Source: Thermodesulfobacteriota bacterium
GTDB taxonomy: Bacteria; Desulfobacterota_D; UBA1144; Nemesobacterales; UBA2774
Direction: 5' to 3'
DNA: 16,780 nucleotides
Assembly (NCBI GenBank): GCA_039028315.1
Contig: JBCCIH010000021.1
Span: 1-16,780 of the forward strand
Position numbers and translations under genes: made by a program
Notes under the pieces: generated by a model
What the model was told of the DNA's origin: nothing
The model's database searches: none
The model's input: the letters and a program-made list of their open reading frames with translations, nothing else
In this document: in pieces, positions 1-7,337 of the stretch
How the letters are laid out: each line of letters opens with the position of its first letter
Position numbering within the stretch: the first letter of the stretch is position 1

Positions 1-1311
1 AGCGAATATAGTGAGCTAGCAGAGCTTTTAAAGAATGCGGACAATCAGGCGCTAAATCAGGAGATTGAGGAAAAGCTAGACCAAATAAAAGATCTCATGT
101 CTGAACTGGCAGAAAAGATGGCTGATCTTGGCGGAGATATACAGGAAGGGTTCTTAAACCAAGATGCATTTGAGGCCATGAACATGCAGAGTCAATTGGA
201 TCAAATTTCCAAACTTGCACAAGAAGGAAAAATACAAGAAGCGCTCGAGATGCTAGCTAATATGTCGCAGAGCATCCAAAATATGATGGCATCATTAGAA
301 AACGGTATGCAGTCATTTGCTTCATCTATGATGAACCAGGGGGCATCTGAACTAAATGAGTTAATATCTCGTATCGAAGAAATTGAGAAAGAGGAATCTG
401 AGCTTAGAGATGATACTGGTAAATTAAAAGAATCTCTTTTGAACAATCCGGATTCTAACACAAGCAACCTTAGAAAATTTGTTGATGAGCAAATCAAAAA
501 AACAAAGCAAATGTCTAATGAGTTAGAGCAGGCGAAAGCAAAAATAGTAGATGATCCGAAGAATTCACAAAATGCGCATTTAATAGACAGAATGCTTGAC
601 CGCTCACAGCAGCTTCAGAACTGGCTTGAGGCAATGGACCTAAGACCAGCCCTAAAGAGTGCCAAGAGTATTGAAGAAAGTACCAAGGGGCTAAAAGAAA
701 TGGCAAGTCAAAATTTCGCAAACTTTGGTAAGGCTACAACAGAGCTATCCTCTTCTAATAAACTGGCGGAAGAGATAAGAAACGATCTTAATGAACTTCT
801 GGAAAATTCTGGAAAAACTGGTGGTCAGTTTGGTGAAATGGCGCTTAGACAAGACGGGATTGAAGAAAAGACATCTGATTTAATCAAAGAGCTGTCATCT
901 GAGCAAAGTGGGCTGTTCCTACCGCCCGGTATGAATCAGAATCTTGATCAGGCAAAAAGATTTATGGGCAATGCATCTCAGGATCTGCGTGATGAGCTGA
1001 TCTCCAAGGCAATATCTAATGAAGATGAAGCATTAAAAGCTCTAAGATCTGCCAAGGAGCAGGCTCAGGAAATGATGAAACAAATGCAGATGAGCGCAAG
1101 CGGGAAAGGAATGTCGGCTCCCATGATGCTTGGCAGACAAATGCAGTCAGGTGGTACTCAGGGCGCGGATACCAGATATGTAGAGATACCGCAAGCCACT
1201 GAAGATATAGGAAAAGAATACAAAAAAAGAATTTTAGATGCTATGAAAGGCGGATCACCCGAAGGATATATTGAACTGAACAAAAAGTATTACGATAGGA
1301 TAATTAAATGA
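1..1311 (+). CDS. DUF4175-like coiled-coil protein, C-terminal part (5' end outside window)
   Basis: The reading frame is open to base 1, giving 436 residues before the TGA. The first Met codon is at 97 but has no Shine-Dalgarno sequence, and the codons before it encode the same Glu/Leu/Lys-rich helix, so the gene almost certainly starts upstream of the window. The protein is nearly all predicted helix and coiled coil. It has Met/Gln-rich stretches (about nucleotides 180-340 and 1070-1150) and no enzyme motif. The tail (YKKRILDAMKGGSPEGYIEL, then a KKYYDRII-type end) resembles the C-terminus of DUF4175-type proteins encoded next to MoxR ATPases. Such proteins usually carry N-terminal membrane segments, which would lie outside the window. 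It overlaps the next gene by 4 bases (ATGA), so the two are translationally coupled. Function unknown; a scaffold or MoxR-partner role is inference. The family assignment is from memory of the pattern and is moderate. Confidence 0.6.
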   Translation, partial: SEYSELAELLKNADNQALNQEIEEKLDQIKDLMSELAEKMADLGGDIQEGFLNQDAFEAMNMQSQLDQISKLAQEGKIQEALEMLANMSQSIQNMMASLENGMQSFASSMMNQGASELNELISRIEEIEKEESELRDDTGKLKESLLNNPDSNTSNLRKFVDEQIKKTKQMSNELEQAKAKIVDDPKNSQNAHLIDRMLDRSQQLQNWLEAMDLRPALKSAKSIEESTKGLKEMASQNFANFGKATTELSSSNKLAEEIRNDLNELLENSGKTGGQFGEMALRQDGIEEKTSDLIKELSSEQSGLFLPPGMNQNLDQAKRFMGNASQDLRDELISKAISNEDEALKALRSAKEQAQEMMKQMQMSASGKGMSAPMMLGRQMQSGGTQGADTRYVEIPQATEDIGKEYKKRILDAMKGGSPEGYIELNKKYYDRIIK

Positions 1312-2912
1312 TTACTAAATCTAAAATACAGAGACCTTTATTCGGGCTATTAACTTTGATTTTTTTCAGCTTCTCAGCTTATGCAATCGAAGTTGATGAG
1401 CTGTTCGAAATAGCTGAGAATGATATTAAGATATGGCAAATCAGACAAGCATCAGAGTCTGTAGACTTGGCACTTGAACTAGCCAGCAGTCAAGAGGAAA
1501 TCTACCGAAGTTATTATCTAAAAGCCCTTCTTGATTTTTACGCTGGCGACTACGATTCCGCAAAGAAATATGCTGACAAAGCCAAAGAGAACCAAGAGAT
1601 TGATGAGCGTGACTTTATTAATTTTATATCCACCGCATCTCAAAACGCTCCTGATTTCAAAGAGATAAAATCCGAAAACTTTATAATCCGCTACGCAAAT
1701 CCCAAAGATATTATTCTTGCAGATTATGCTAAAGAGGTACTTGAAAAATCAAGATATGAAATAGGGCTTGATCTAGACACTTATCCGCAAGATCCTGTAA
1801 TCGTCGAGATCTATCCTGATATGAAAAGCTTCACCCTTGCCTCTACTCTTCCGGCCAGAAATGTAGAAAGAACTGGCGTGGTCGGCATATGCAAATTTAA
1901 CAGGCTTATGATTTTATCGCCCAGACTATTGCCTAAAGGCTATACTTGGGCAGACACATTAGCTCATGAATACGTTCACTACCTAATTTTCTTAAAAAGT
2001 GATAACACTGTTCCGGTTTGGCTCCATGAGGGAATTGCTAAATATCACGAGAAACGCTGGAGAGAAAAGGAGACAAATGTAATAAGCCCATTCTATGAGA
2101 CTATACTTTCTGAAGCTCTAGATGAGAACAAGCTTGTGCCGATTGAAAAAATGCATCCCTCTCTAGCTAAGCTTGATACTGCCCGCCAGGCTCAGCTCGC
2201 CTTTGCTCAAACAGGAACCATGGTTGACTACCTTGTTGAGAATTGGGGTAAGGAGGCCCTTGTAGAATTAATTAAGTCAATGAAAGAAACAGACGACTAT
2301 GAACAATCGATAGAAGAAGTTACAGGATTAGAGTTTGCTAGTTTCTATGCTTCATGGGAGAAAGAGCTCCGGTCCAAAAACTTGGGTGAGAGAATACCGG
2401 GAGTAAAAGTCAAAGGTGCAAAACTTAAAAATACTGAAAAAGGTTCTTCAGACGGTAGTGAGGACTTGGTTGATATCGATGACAAACAGGCAAGGGATTA
2501 CACTAGACTCGGAGACTTGCTAAAACAAAGGGGCAGACTCAATCCTGCCAGCTACGAGTATGAGAAGGCCCTTTCTCTTGATCCCAAATCTCCAGTTATA
2601 TCCAGCAGGCTTGCATCTACTCTAAACGATATGGGAAAGAGTAAGGAGGCACGAGATATCTTATTCCCTATATTAGATCTTTATCCAAATCATCTTGATA
2701 TGCACATGATACTAGGAAAGATATACTTAGATGAAGGGAATCTAAACAAAGCACAGGAAAAATTCTTGACTGCGGCCTATATAAATCCATACAATCCAAA
2801 AGTTCATCTGTTTTTGATTGATTTGTATGAAAAGTTAGGCAAGCAAGATTATAAGAATAGAGCACAAGAACATCTAAAATTATTACTTGGTGAGGAAATA
2901 GAAAATGGATAG
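1308..2912 (+). CDS. Exported gluzincin metallopeptidase (peptidase MA-like) with C-terminal TPR repeats
   Basis: This 534-residue protein begins with a signal peptide: basic MITKSKIQR, a hydrophobic core at about 11-22, and an AYA-type cleavage site near 26. A helical, TPR-like segment follows at about 30-110, then the catalytic domain at about 120-355. The zinc motif HEYVH (H220, E221, H224) is followed by WLHEG, with E241 as the likely third ligand, the gluzincin arrangement seen in peptidase MA families. A charged linker (about 365-395) leads to three TPR units at about 396-530. It therefore probably acts outside the cytoplasm as a zinc protease that binds protein partners through its TPRs. 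The substrate is unknown. The start codon overlaps the preceding stop (ATGA) and the end overlaps the MoxR gene by 8 bases, so the three are probably one operon. All expected catalytic residues are present. The fold class is confident, the precise family less so. Confidence 0.8.
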   Translation: MITKSKIQRPLFGLLTLIFFSFSAYAIEVDELFEIAENDIKIWQIRQASESVDLALELASSQEEIYRSYYLKALLDFYAGDYDSAKKYADKAKENQEIDERDFINFISTASQNAPDFKEIKSENFIIRYANPKDIILADYAKEVLEKSRYEIGLDLDTYPQDPVIVEIYPDMKSFTLASTLPARNVERTGVVGICKFNRLMILSPRLLPKGYTWADTLAHEYVHYLIFLKSDNTVPVWLHEGIAKYHEKRWREKETNVISPFYETILSEALDENKLVPIEKMHPSLAKLDTARQAQLAFAQTGTMVDYLVENWGKEALVELIKSMKETDDYEQSIEEVTGLEFASFYASWEKELRSKNLGERIPGVKVKGAKLKNTEKGSSDGSEDLVDIDDKQARDYTRLGDLLKQRGRLNPASYEYEKALSLDPKSPVISSRLASTLNDMGKSKEARDILFPILDLYPNHLDMHMILGKIYLDEGNLNKAQEKFLTAAYINPYNPKVHLFLIDLYEKLGKQDYKNRAQEHLKLLLGEEIENG

Positions 2913-3933
2913 TAATCAAAGCAGTTCTCAAGATACAGAGAAAGTACAAGAGCTTTCAAGCATAAAGAAAGAAATAGTATCAGAAATTGGAAAAGTAATA
3001 GTAGGGCAAGAAAACGTTATAGAGCTTCTATTGATTTCGCTAATGTCCTCTGGCCATTCACTATTTGTAGGCGTTCCAGGTCTGGCTAAGACCCTCTTAG
3101 TAAGCACTCTTTCAGATGTGTTGAGCCTAAAGTTTAATAGAGTTCAATTTACGCCAGATCTAATGCCATCTGACATAACCGGCTCTGAGGTACTTGAAAA
3201 AGATGAGGCATCGGACAAAAGATTCTTTAGATTTATCCATGGTCCTATTTTTTGCAACATCCTTTTAGCTGATGAAATAAATAGGGCTTCTCCAAAAACC
3301 CAGGCAGCGCTGCTTCAGGCAATGCAAGAGAAAAAAGTAACAGTTGGCGGGGAAACTTATATGATCGCGCCTCCGTTTTTGGTGTTTGCTACCCAAAACC
3401 CAATTGAGCAAGAGGGAACATATCCCCTCCCTGAGGCGGAGCTGGACAGATTTATGTTTCAGATAGACGTAAGCTACCCATCCTACGATGAAGAGCTTGA
3501 GATTGTTAAAACCACAACCGGCACCTATACACCTGAGCTTAGAAAAATCTTGGACTCAGCTAAAATTACTGAATTTCAGAATCTTGTTCATAGGGTCCCG
3601 GTATCAGACCATGTAGCTGAATATGCTGTTAAGGTAGCAAGAGCTACCAGGCCGGGTGATCCGAACACGCCTGAATCTGTAAAAAACGGTCTTGCATGGG
3701 GAGTGGGGCCAAGAGCCTCTCAATATCTTATCTTCGGAAGCAAAGCAAGAGCTGTGCTAAACGGCAGGTATACACCCACCATAGACGATGTAGTAGCAAT
3801 TGCACCTTCAGTACTTAAACATAGGATTGTACTTAATTTTAGGGCTGAAGCAGAAGGTATTAAACCAGAGGAAATTATTCAGGAAATACTAAGCGGAATT
3901 CCTCATCAGAGTTCTGATCGGATCCAGGCTTAG
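2905..3933 (+). CDS. MoxR-family AAA+ ATPase
   Basis: This 342-residue cytosolic ATPase has the MoxR hallmarks in order: Walker A GVPGLAKT (56-63), Walker B LLADEINRA with D123/E124, sensor-1 FATQNP (161-166) and LDRFMF with the arginine-finger candidate R182. A C-terminal lid domain runs to about 335. MoxR proteins act as chaperone-like ATPases that help assemble or activate metal- or cofactor-containing complexes, typically with von Willebrand A (VWA) partner proteins. No VWA protein or DUF58 gene is in the window; they may lie upstream. The gene starts 8 bases inside the peptidase gene, so it is likely co-translated with it. Its last 19 codons (including the stop) lie inside the convergent nuoM coding region, with no terminator between. 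Length is slightly above the usual 310-335 residues because of a Ser/Gln-rich N-terminus. Confidence 0.93.
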   Translation: MDSNQSSSQDTEKVQELSSIKKEIVSEIGKVIVGQENVIELLLISLMSSGHSLFVGVPGLAKTLLVSTLSDVLSLKFNRVQFTPDLMPSDITGSEVLEKDEASDKRFFRFIHGPIFCNILLADEINRASPKTQAALLQAMQEKKVTVGGETYMIAPPFLVFATQNPIEQEGTYPLPEAELDRFMFQIDVSYPSYDEELEIVKTTTGTYTPELRKILDSAKITEFQNLVHRVPVSDHVAEYAVKVARATRPGDPNTPESVKNGLAWGVGPRASQYLIFGSKARAVLNGRYTPTIDDVVAIAPSVLKHRIVLNFRAEAEGIKPEEIIQEILSGIPHQSSDRIQA

Positions 3934-5458
3934 AACTCTCTACAACGTGAGCGAACTTAGTATTTAGTAGAGCCTCAACTGATGGCTCGATTTTCTCTAG
4001 AAACGGTCTTGGATAAATACCCATAACAAACATCATAATGGCTAGAGGCAGCACGACCACTATCTCTCTTAGGTTTATGTCTTTAAGCACTTTATTTGCT
4101 GCATTGTTTAAAGGACCAAAGAAAACTCTTTGATAGGCCCAAAGCATGTAGATTGCGCCTAGTATAATTCCTGTCGCGCCAAGAGCCGCATAGACCCAGT
4201 TAAATTCAAAGGCTCCTAGTAGGATTAAGAACTCGCCAACAAAACCGTTTAAGAGCGGAAGTCCTATGGACGAGAGGGTTGCCAGCATAAAGAAAGCTGC
4301 AAAGATAGGCATCACCTTTGCTATGCCGCCAAACTCTGCAATTTTCTTAGTATGTCTTCTGTCATACACCATGCCGACCAAGATAAATAGTGCGCCGGTA
4401 GAAATACCGTGGTTTATCATTTGATAAATGCCGCCCTGAACACCTTGGATATTTAGAACAAAAATACCGAGCATAACCAATCCAAGATGGCTTACACTTG
4501 AATAGGCCACCAGTTTTTTAAGATCCTTTTGAGCGAACGCCACCATAGCGCCGTATATAACTCCGATAATAGCAATTGCAATTAGAATTGGCAGATACTC
4601 CACGAAAGCATCCGGGAAAAACGGCATCAGAAATCTTAGAAATCCATAGGTGCCCATTTTCAAAAGAACTCCTGCAAGAATCACACTACCCGCTGTAGGT
4701 GCTTCAACGTGCGCATCGGGAAGCCATGTGTGAAATGGGAACATAGGAACTTTAATTGCAAATGCCAAAAAGAACGCTAGAAAAGCTAAACCCTGAGGGC
4801 TAAGTATGCCGTCAAACGGAATTTTTAATCTGTAAAAATCCATCACATCCATAGACGCAAATCCAAACTGCTCGATATGCATATAGAACATGTACAAAAT
4901 TGCGATTAACATCAGAGCGCTTCCGAATGCTGTATATATGAAGAACTTTATCGCTGCGTAGATCCTTCTCTCGGTGCCCCAGATACCAATTATGAAATAC
5001 ATTGGAATAAGAACGGCTTCCCAGAAAATAAAAAACAGGATCATATCAAGAGCTACAAAGGTTCCGATAAGAGCTGTTTCTAAAGCAAGCATCATTATAA
5101 GAAATGATCGCATGCCTTTGTGGATTGAGTGCCATGAGGCCAAAAGGGTAATCGGCATAATGAAAGTAGTCAGAAGAACTAAAAACAGGCTGATTCCATC
5201 AAGCCCTACAAAATAGCTAATACCCAGGCTCTCGATCCAAGGTATACGCTGCACAAACTGCATAGCCGATGAGCCGGCCTCAAAGTTGGTGAATAGTGGT
5301 ATTGATATGATAAATTCAACCAGTGTTACAACTAGTGCGCCTATTTTTAAAGGCCCTTCAGAATTCTCATAAATATAGGACAGAAAAATCAGAATAGGAA
5401 TCCCGATTAATGGGAAAAATATTATTAGTGAGAGGTTGCCGCTTAGAAGCGATTCCAT
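3875..5458 (-). CDS. nuoM: NADH-quinone oxidoreductase subunit M (Complex I antiporter-like subunit)
   Basis: This is a 527-residue polytopic inner-membrane protein of the Complex I proton-pumping arm. Hallmarks are FWEAVLIPMYF with E147, the IKVPMFPFHTWLPDAHVEAP block with K236, LLKMGTYG with K267, SSVSHLG with H324, and LNGFVGEF with E409. These correspond to the essential E144, K234, K265 and E407 of Escherichia coli NuoM, so the channel residues are intact. The FHTWLPDAHVEAPTAGS and GIWG/RIYAAIKFF stretches are typical of NuoM rather than NuoL or NuoN. The start ATG has an AAGGAA ribosome-binding site 11 bases upstream. No other nuo gene is in the window, although nuoM normally sits between nuoL and nuoN. 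Residues after about 500 are hydrophilic (HVVESSKPGSDQNSDEEF), look unlike the conserved NuoM end, and overlap moxR. Confidence 0.95.
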   Translation of the reverse strand: MESLLSGNLSLIIFFPLIGIPILIFLSYIYENSEGPLKIGALVVTLVEFIISIPLFTNFEAGSSAMQFVQRIPWIESLGISYFVGLDGISLFLVLLTTFIMPITLLASWHSIHKGMRSFLIMMLALETALIGTFVALDMILFFIFWEAVLIPMYFIIGIWGTERRIYAAIKFFIYTAFGSALMLIAILYMFYMHIEQFGFASMDVMDFYRLKIPFDGILSPQGLAFLAFFLAFAIKVPMFPFHTWLPDAHVEAPTAGSVILAGVLLKMGTYGFLRFLMPFFPDAFVEYLPILIAIAIIGVIYGAMVAFAQKDLKKLVAYSSVSHLGLVMLGIFVLNIQGVQGGIYQMINHGISTGALFILVGMVYDRRHTKKIAEFGGIAKVMPIFAAFFMLATLSSIGLPLLNGFVGEFLILLGAFEFNWVYAALGATGIILGAIYMLWAYQRVFFGPLNNAANKVLKDINLREIVVVLPLAIMMFVMGIYPRPFLEKIEPSVEALLNTKFAHVVESSKPGSDQNSDEEFRLVFPE

Positions 5459-5511
5459 TTGAAAATTAGTTCCTTAATAACCAGAATTACAGCAAGAATT
5501 TATGGGCTGTA

Positions 5512-5539
5512 AATATACTATAGCAGCAGGATGTTTCAA
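5512..5539 (-). promoter_or_regulatory. Predicted sigma-70 promoter for nuoM
   Basis: Read on the minus strand: a TTGAAA -35 box (5534-5539), a 16-base spacer and a TATATT -10 box (5512-5517), each one mismatch from consensus. It lies about 55 bases upstream of the nuoM ATG and diverges from the promoter of the Fe-S assembly pair, with about 35 bases between the two -35 boxes. By-eye prediction only. Confidence 0.5.
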
Positions 5540-5574
5540 GGCATTTAAAGCAGTTGTGTAGTTTTGACACTAAT

Positions 5575-5602
5575 TTGATCTTAAACCCTGCCCAGATATA
5601 CT
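5575..5602 (+). promoter_or_regulatory. Predicted sigma-70 promoter for the sufT-like/mrp operon
   Basis: A TATACT -10 box (5597-5602) is preceded at 16 bases by TTGATC (5575-5580). A perfect TTGACA (5564-5569) also occurs but is 27 bases from the -10, too far for a standard promoter. The predicted start near 5609 leaves a leader of about 106 bases before the ATG at 5715. Confidence 0.45.
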
Positions 5603-5608
5603 AATGCT

Positions 5609-5714
5609 CCCTTGAATTCAATGAGGGTTTACTAACGCAAATACCCAAACAATGGTAGACTGTTAGTTATCAAATAGCTCTTTTATAGAGCAAGAAATTC
5701 GGGAGGTTTTCAGC
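5609..5714 (+). promoter_or_regulatory. Long, possibly structured 5' leader of the sufT-like gene
   Basis: The predicted leader has several inverted repeats: CCCT (5609-5612) with AGGG (5624-5627); GGGT (5625-5628) with ACCC (5643-5646); ACTAAC (5631-5636) with GTTAGT (5662-5667); and GCTCT (5677-5681) with AGAGC (5687-5691). The first two use the same GGG, so they are mutually exclusive. The ribosome-binding site GGGAGG (5701-5706) sits 8 bases before the ATG and just after the last hairpin. No known riboswitch class is recognised. A regulatory role is speculative, since stems of 4-6 bp arise easily by chance. Confidence 0.25.
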
Positions 5715-6125
5715 ATGGGAATGAAGAAAATAATTACTATAAAACCTGACGCGCCAGAAGAATCTTCTAATAAGGGCGTAAGCTTTAAAAAGTTTGATAA
5801 ATCAGAAAAACCTGAAACAAACGTTGAGCTCACAGAAGAGATTGTATACGACGCTCTAAAAACGGTATACGACCCCGAGATCCCTGTCAGCATAGTGGAT
5901 CTAGGTCTTATTTATGACGTAGCAATTTCCTCAGGCAACAACGTGAATCTTAAAATGACACTAACAACACCTGGCTGCGGAATGGGAGCTATGATAGCAG
6001 GCCAAGCAGAGGAAGCAATCAGAGGTGCCGGTGCTAACAACGTACTTGTCGAAGTCGTATGGGATCCGCCATGGAACCCAGATATGATGTCAGATGAAGC
6101 AAAAAACAAACTTGGAATGGAATAA
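5715..6125 (+). CDS. SufT-like MIP18/DUF59 iron-sulfur cluster assembly factor
   Basis: This 136-residue cytosolic protein has a charged N-terminal extension (about 1-38) and a DUF59 domain (about 39-118). The domain carries the family signature DPEIPVSIVDLGLIY (53-67) and MTLTTPGCGMG with the conserved C88. The VVWDPPWNPDMMSDEAK ending (about 114-130) is typical of SufT-type members. DUF59 proteins help insert or transfer Fe-S clusters into target proteins. The ATG is chosen because GGGAGG lies 8 bases upstream; a second ATG two codons later is less well spaced. The next gene is an Mrp ATPase with its own DUF59 domain 17 bases downstream, which supports a shared Fe-S delivery role. At 136 residues it seems shorter than most SufT proteins, so I call it SufT-like rather than naming it sufT. 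Confidence 0.88.
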   Translation: MGMKKIITIKPDAPEESSNKGVSFKKFDKSEKPETNVELTEEIVYDALKTVYDPEIPVSIVDLGLIYDVAISSGNNVNLKMTLTTPGCGMGAMIAGQAEEAIRGAGANNVLVEVVWDPPWNPDMMSDEAKNKLGME

Positions 6126-6142
6126 GGAGATCCTCTAAAAAC

Positions 6143-7204
6143 ATGTCGCTTAGTCCTGAGAGAATAAAACAGTCCCTTCAAACGGTTAAATACCCTGGGT
6201 TTACAAGAGATATTGTATCATTTGGATTGGTTAAAGATGTACAAATAGACGGAGCAAAAGTAAACGTTTCACTAGTGCTTCCAAAGCCTGATGACAAGCT
6301 GGCATCGGAGATTGGAGAATCTGTAAGAGCAGCAGTGCTTGAGACTCCGGGCGTATCTGATGTAGATATACAGATCTCAGCCCGTCCGCCAAAAGCGCCG
6401 CCTTCGGGAGGGGCACAGCAACAGGCTGAAAAATCCGTCAATCTTCCTGATATAAAATACTACATAGCAGTCGCCAGTGGTAAGGGCGGCGTGGGGAAAT
6501 CCACAGTCGCAGTAAACATTGCAGTTGCTATGGCTAAAATGAGAGACAAAGTGGGGCTTATGGATGCTGATATATGGGGCCCAAGCGTACCGACAATGCT
6601 CGGAGTAAAAGATAGACCAAAAGCAACAGAAGACAATAAAATTATTCCTCTTAATAAATTTGGGCTAAAGCTCATGTCAATCGGATTTTTGGTAAATGAA
6701 GATGAGACAGTTATCTGGCGAGGCCCTATGGTGCACGGCGCGATTAAACAGTTTATTGAAGATGTTATTTGGGATGACACCGATCACTTAGTCATTGACC
6801 TTCCACCAGGCACAGGGGATGCGCAGTTATCACTAGTGCAAACGGCTCCTCTAAGCGGAGGGCTCATAGTTACGACCCCCCAAGACGTTGCACTTATAGA
6901 TGTTAAACGCGGCGTTCAAATGTTTAGAAAGCTAAATGTGCCTATTTTGGGAATTGTTGAGAACATGAGCTACCTTGAGCAGCCCGGAAGCGCTGAGCCG
7001 ATCGACATTTTCGGCAGAGGCGGCGGTAAAAAAATGGCTGAGCAGTTTGGGGTGCCTTTCCTTGGTGAGATACCGATTGATCCTAATATAAGAATAGGCG
7101 GGGACAGCGGTGTTCCTATAGTTGAATCAAGCCCAGATAGCGTGGCGGCCAAAGCATTTAATAAGATCGCTGAGAACATCCTTGATACCATAGAAAAGAG
7201 TTAG
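6143..7204 (+). CDS. mrp: Mrp/NBP35-type iron-sulfur carrier ATPase with N-terminal DUF59 domain, lacking all cysteines
   Basis: This 353-residue protein has a DUF59 domain at about 4-80, a Pro/Gln-rich linker (81-98) and an Mrp P-loop domain at about 103-350. Motifs are the deviant Walker A SGKGGVGKST (112-121), DADIWGPSVP (141-150), DLPPGTGD (219-226), TPQDVAL (245-251) and ENMSY (273-277). The family binds ATP and carries Fe-S clusters to apo-proteins, including respiratory targets. The CxxC that many ApbC/Mrp proteins have just after ENMSY is replaced by LEQPGSAEP (278-286), and the whole protein has no cysteine, so it cannot hold a cluster by the usual dimer-bridging site. Some Mrp homologues (for example the HCF101 type) also differ here. 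The gene follows the SufT-like gene by 17 bases, and its AAGGAGA ribosome-binding site (6124-6130) overlaps that stop codon. Confidence 0.93.
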   Translation: MSLSPERIKQSLQTVKYPGFTRDIVSFGLVKDVQIDGAKVNVSLVLPKPDDKLASEIGESVRAAVLETPGVSDVDIQISARPPKAPPSGGAQQQAEKSVNLPDIKYYIAVASGKGGVGKSTVAVNIAVAMAKMRDKVGLMDADIWGPSVPTMLGVKDRPKATEDNKIIPLNKFGLKLMSIGFLVNEDETVIWRGPMVHGAIKQFIEDVIWDDTDHLVIDLPPGTGDAQLSLVQTAPLSGGLIVTTPQDVALIDVKRGVQMFRKLNVPILGIVENMSYLEQPGSAEPIDIFGRGGGKKMAEQFGVPFLGEIPIDPNIRIGGDSGVPIVESSPDSVAAKAFNKIAENILDTIEKS

Positions 7205-7286
7205 CTCATATCATTCTAGTTGGTATATCTTACTCGAAACATTGAACCTTTTGCAGTAATGAATATCTTATTAATATATAATAGAT

Positions 7287-7314
7287 TTTGCGGCTCTAAG
7301 CGAAAAAATATAAT
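7287..7314 (+). promoter_or_regulatory. Possible promoter for the J-domain gene
   Basis: A perfect TATAAT (7309-7314) lies 23 bases before the ATG at 7338. A weak -35 (TTTGCG, 7287-7292) stands 16 bases upstream. The 133-base spacer after mrp is very AT-rich, so a chance match is possible. No heat-shock CIRCE inverted repeat and no clear terminator for mrp was seen in this spacer. Confidence 0.35.
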
Positions 7315-7337
7315 ACGAACATATTAGATAAGAGATA

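Noticed and set aside
97..1311. Start of the first gene at the ATG at 97
   Set aside because: The frame is open back to base 1 with matching helical composition and there is no ribosome-binding site before 97, so this is an internal methionine of a gene cut by the window edge.
4974..5216. An 80-codon plus-strand open frame opposite nuoM
   Set aside because: It is antisense to conserved NuoM membrane helices, with no ribosome-binding site or recognisable product.
5564..5602. TTGACA (5564-5569) with TATACT (5597-5602) as a promoter pair
   Set aside because: The 27-base spacer is too long for sigma-70; the TTGATC at 16 bases was used instead.
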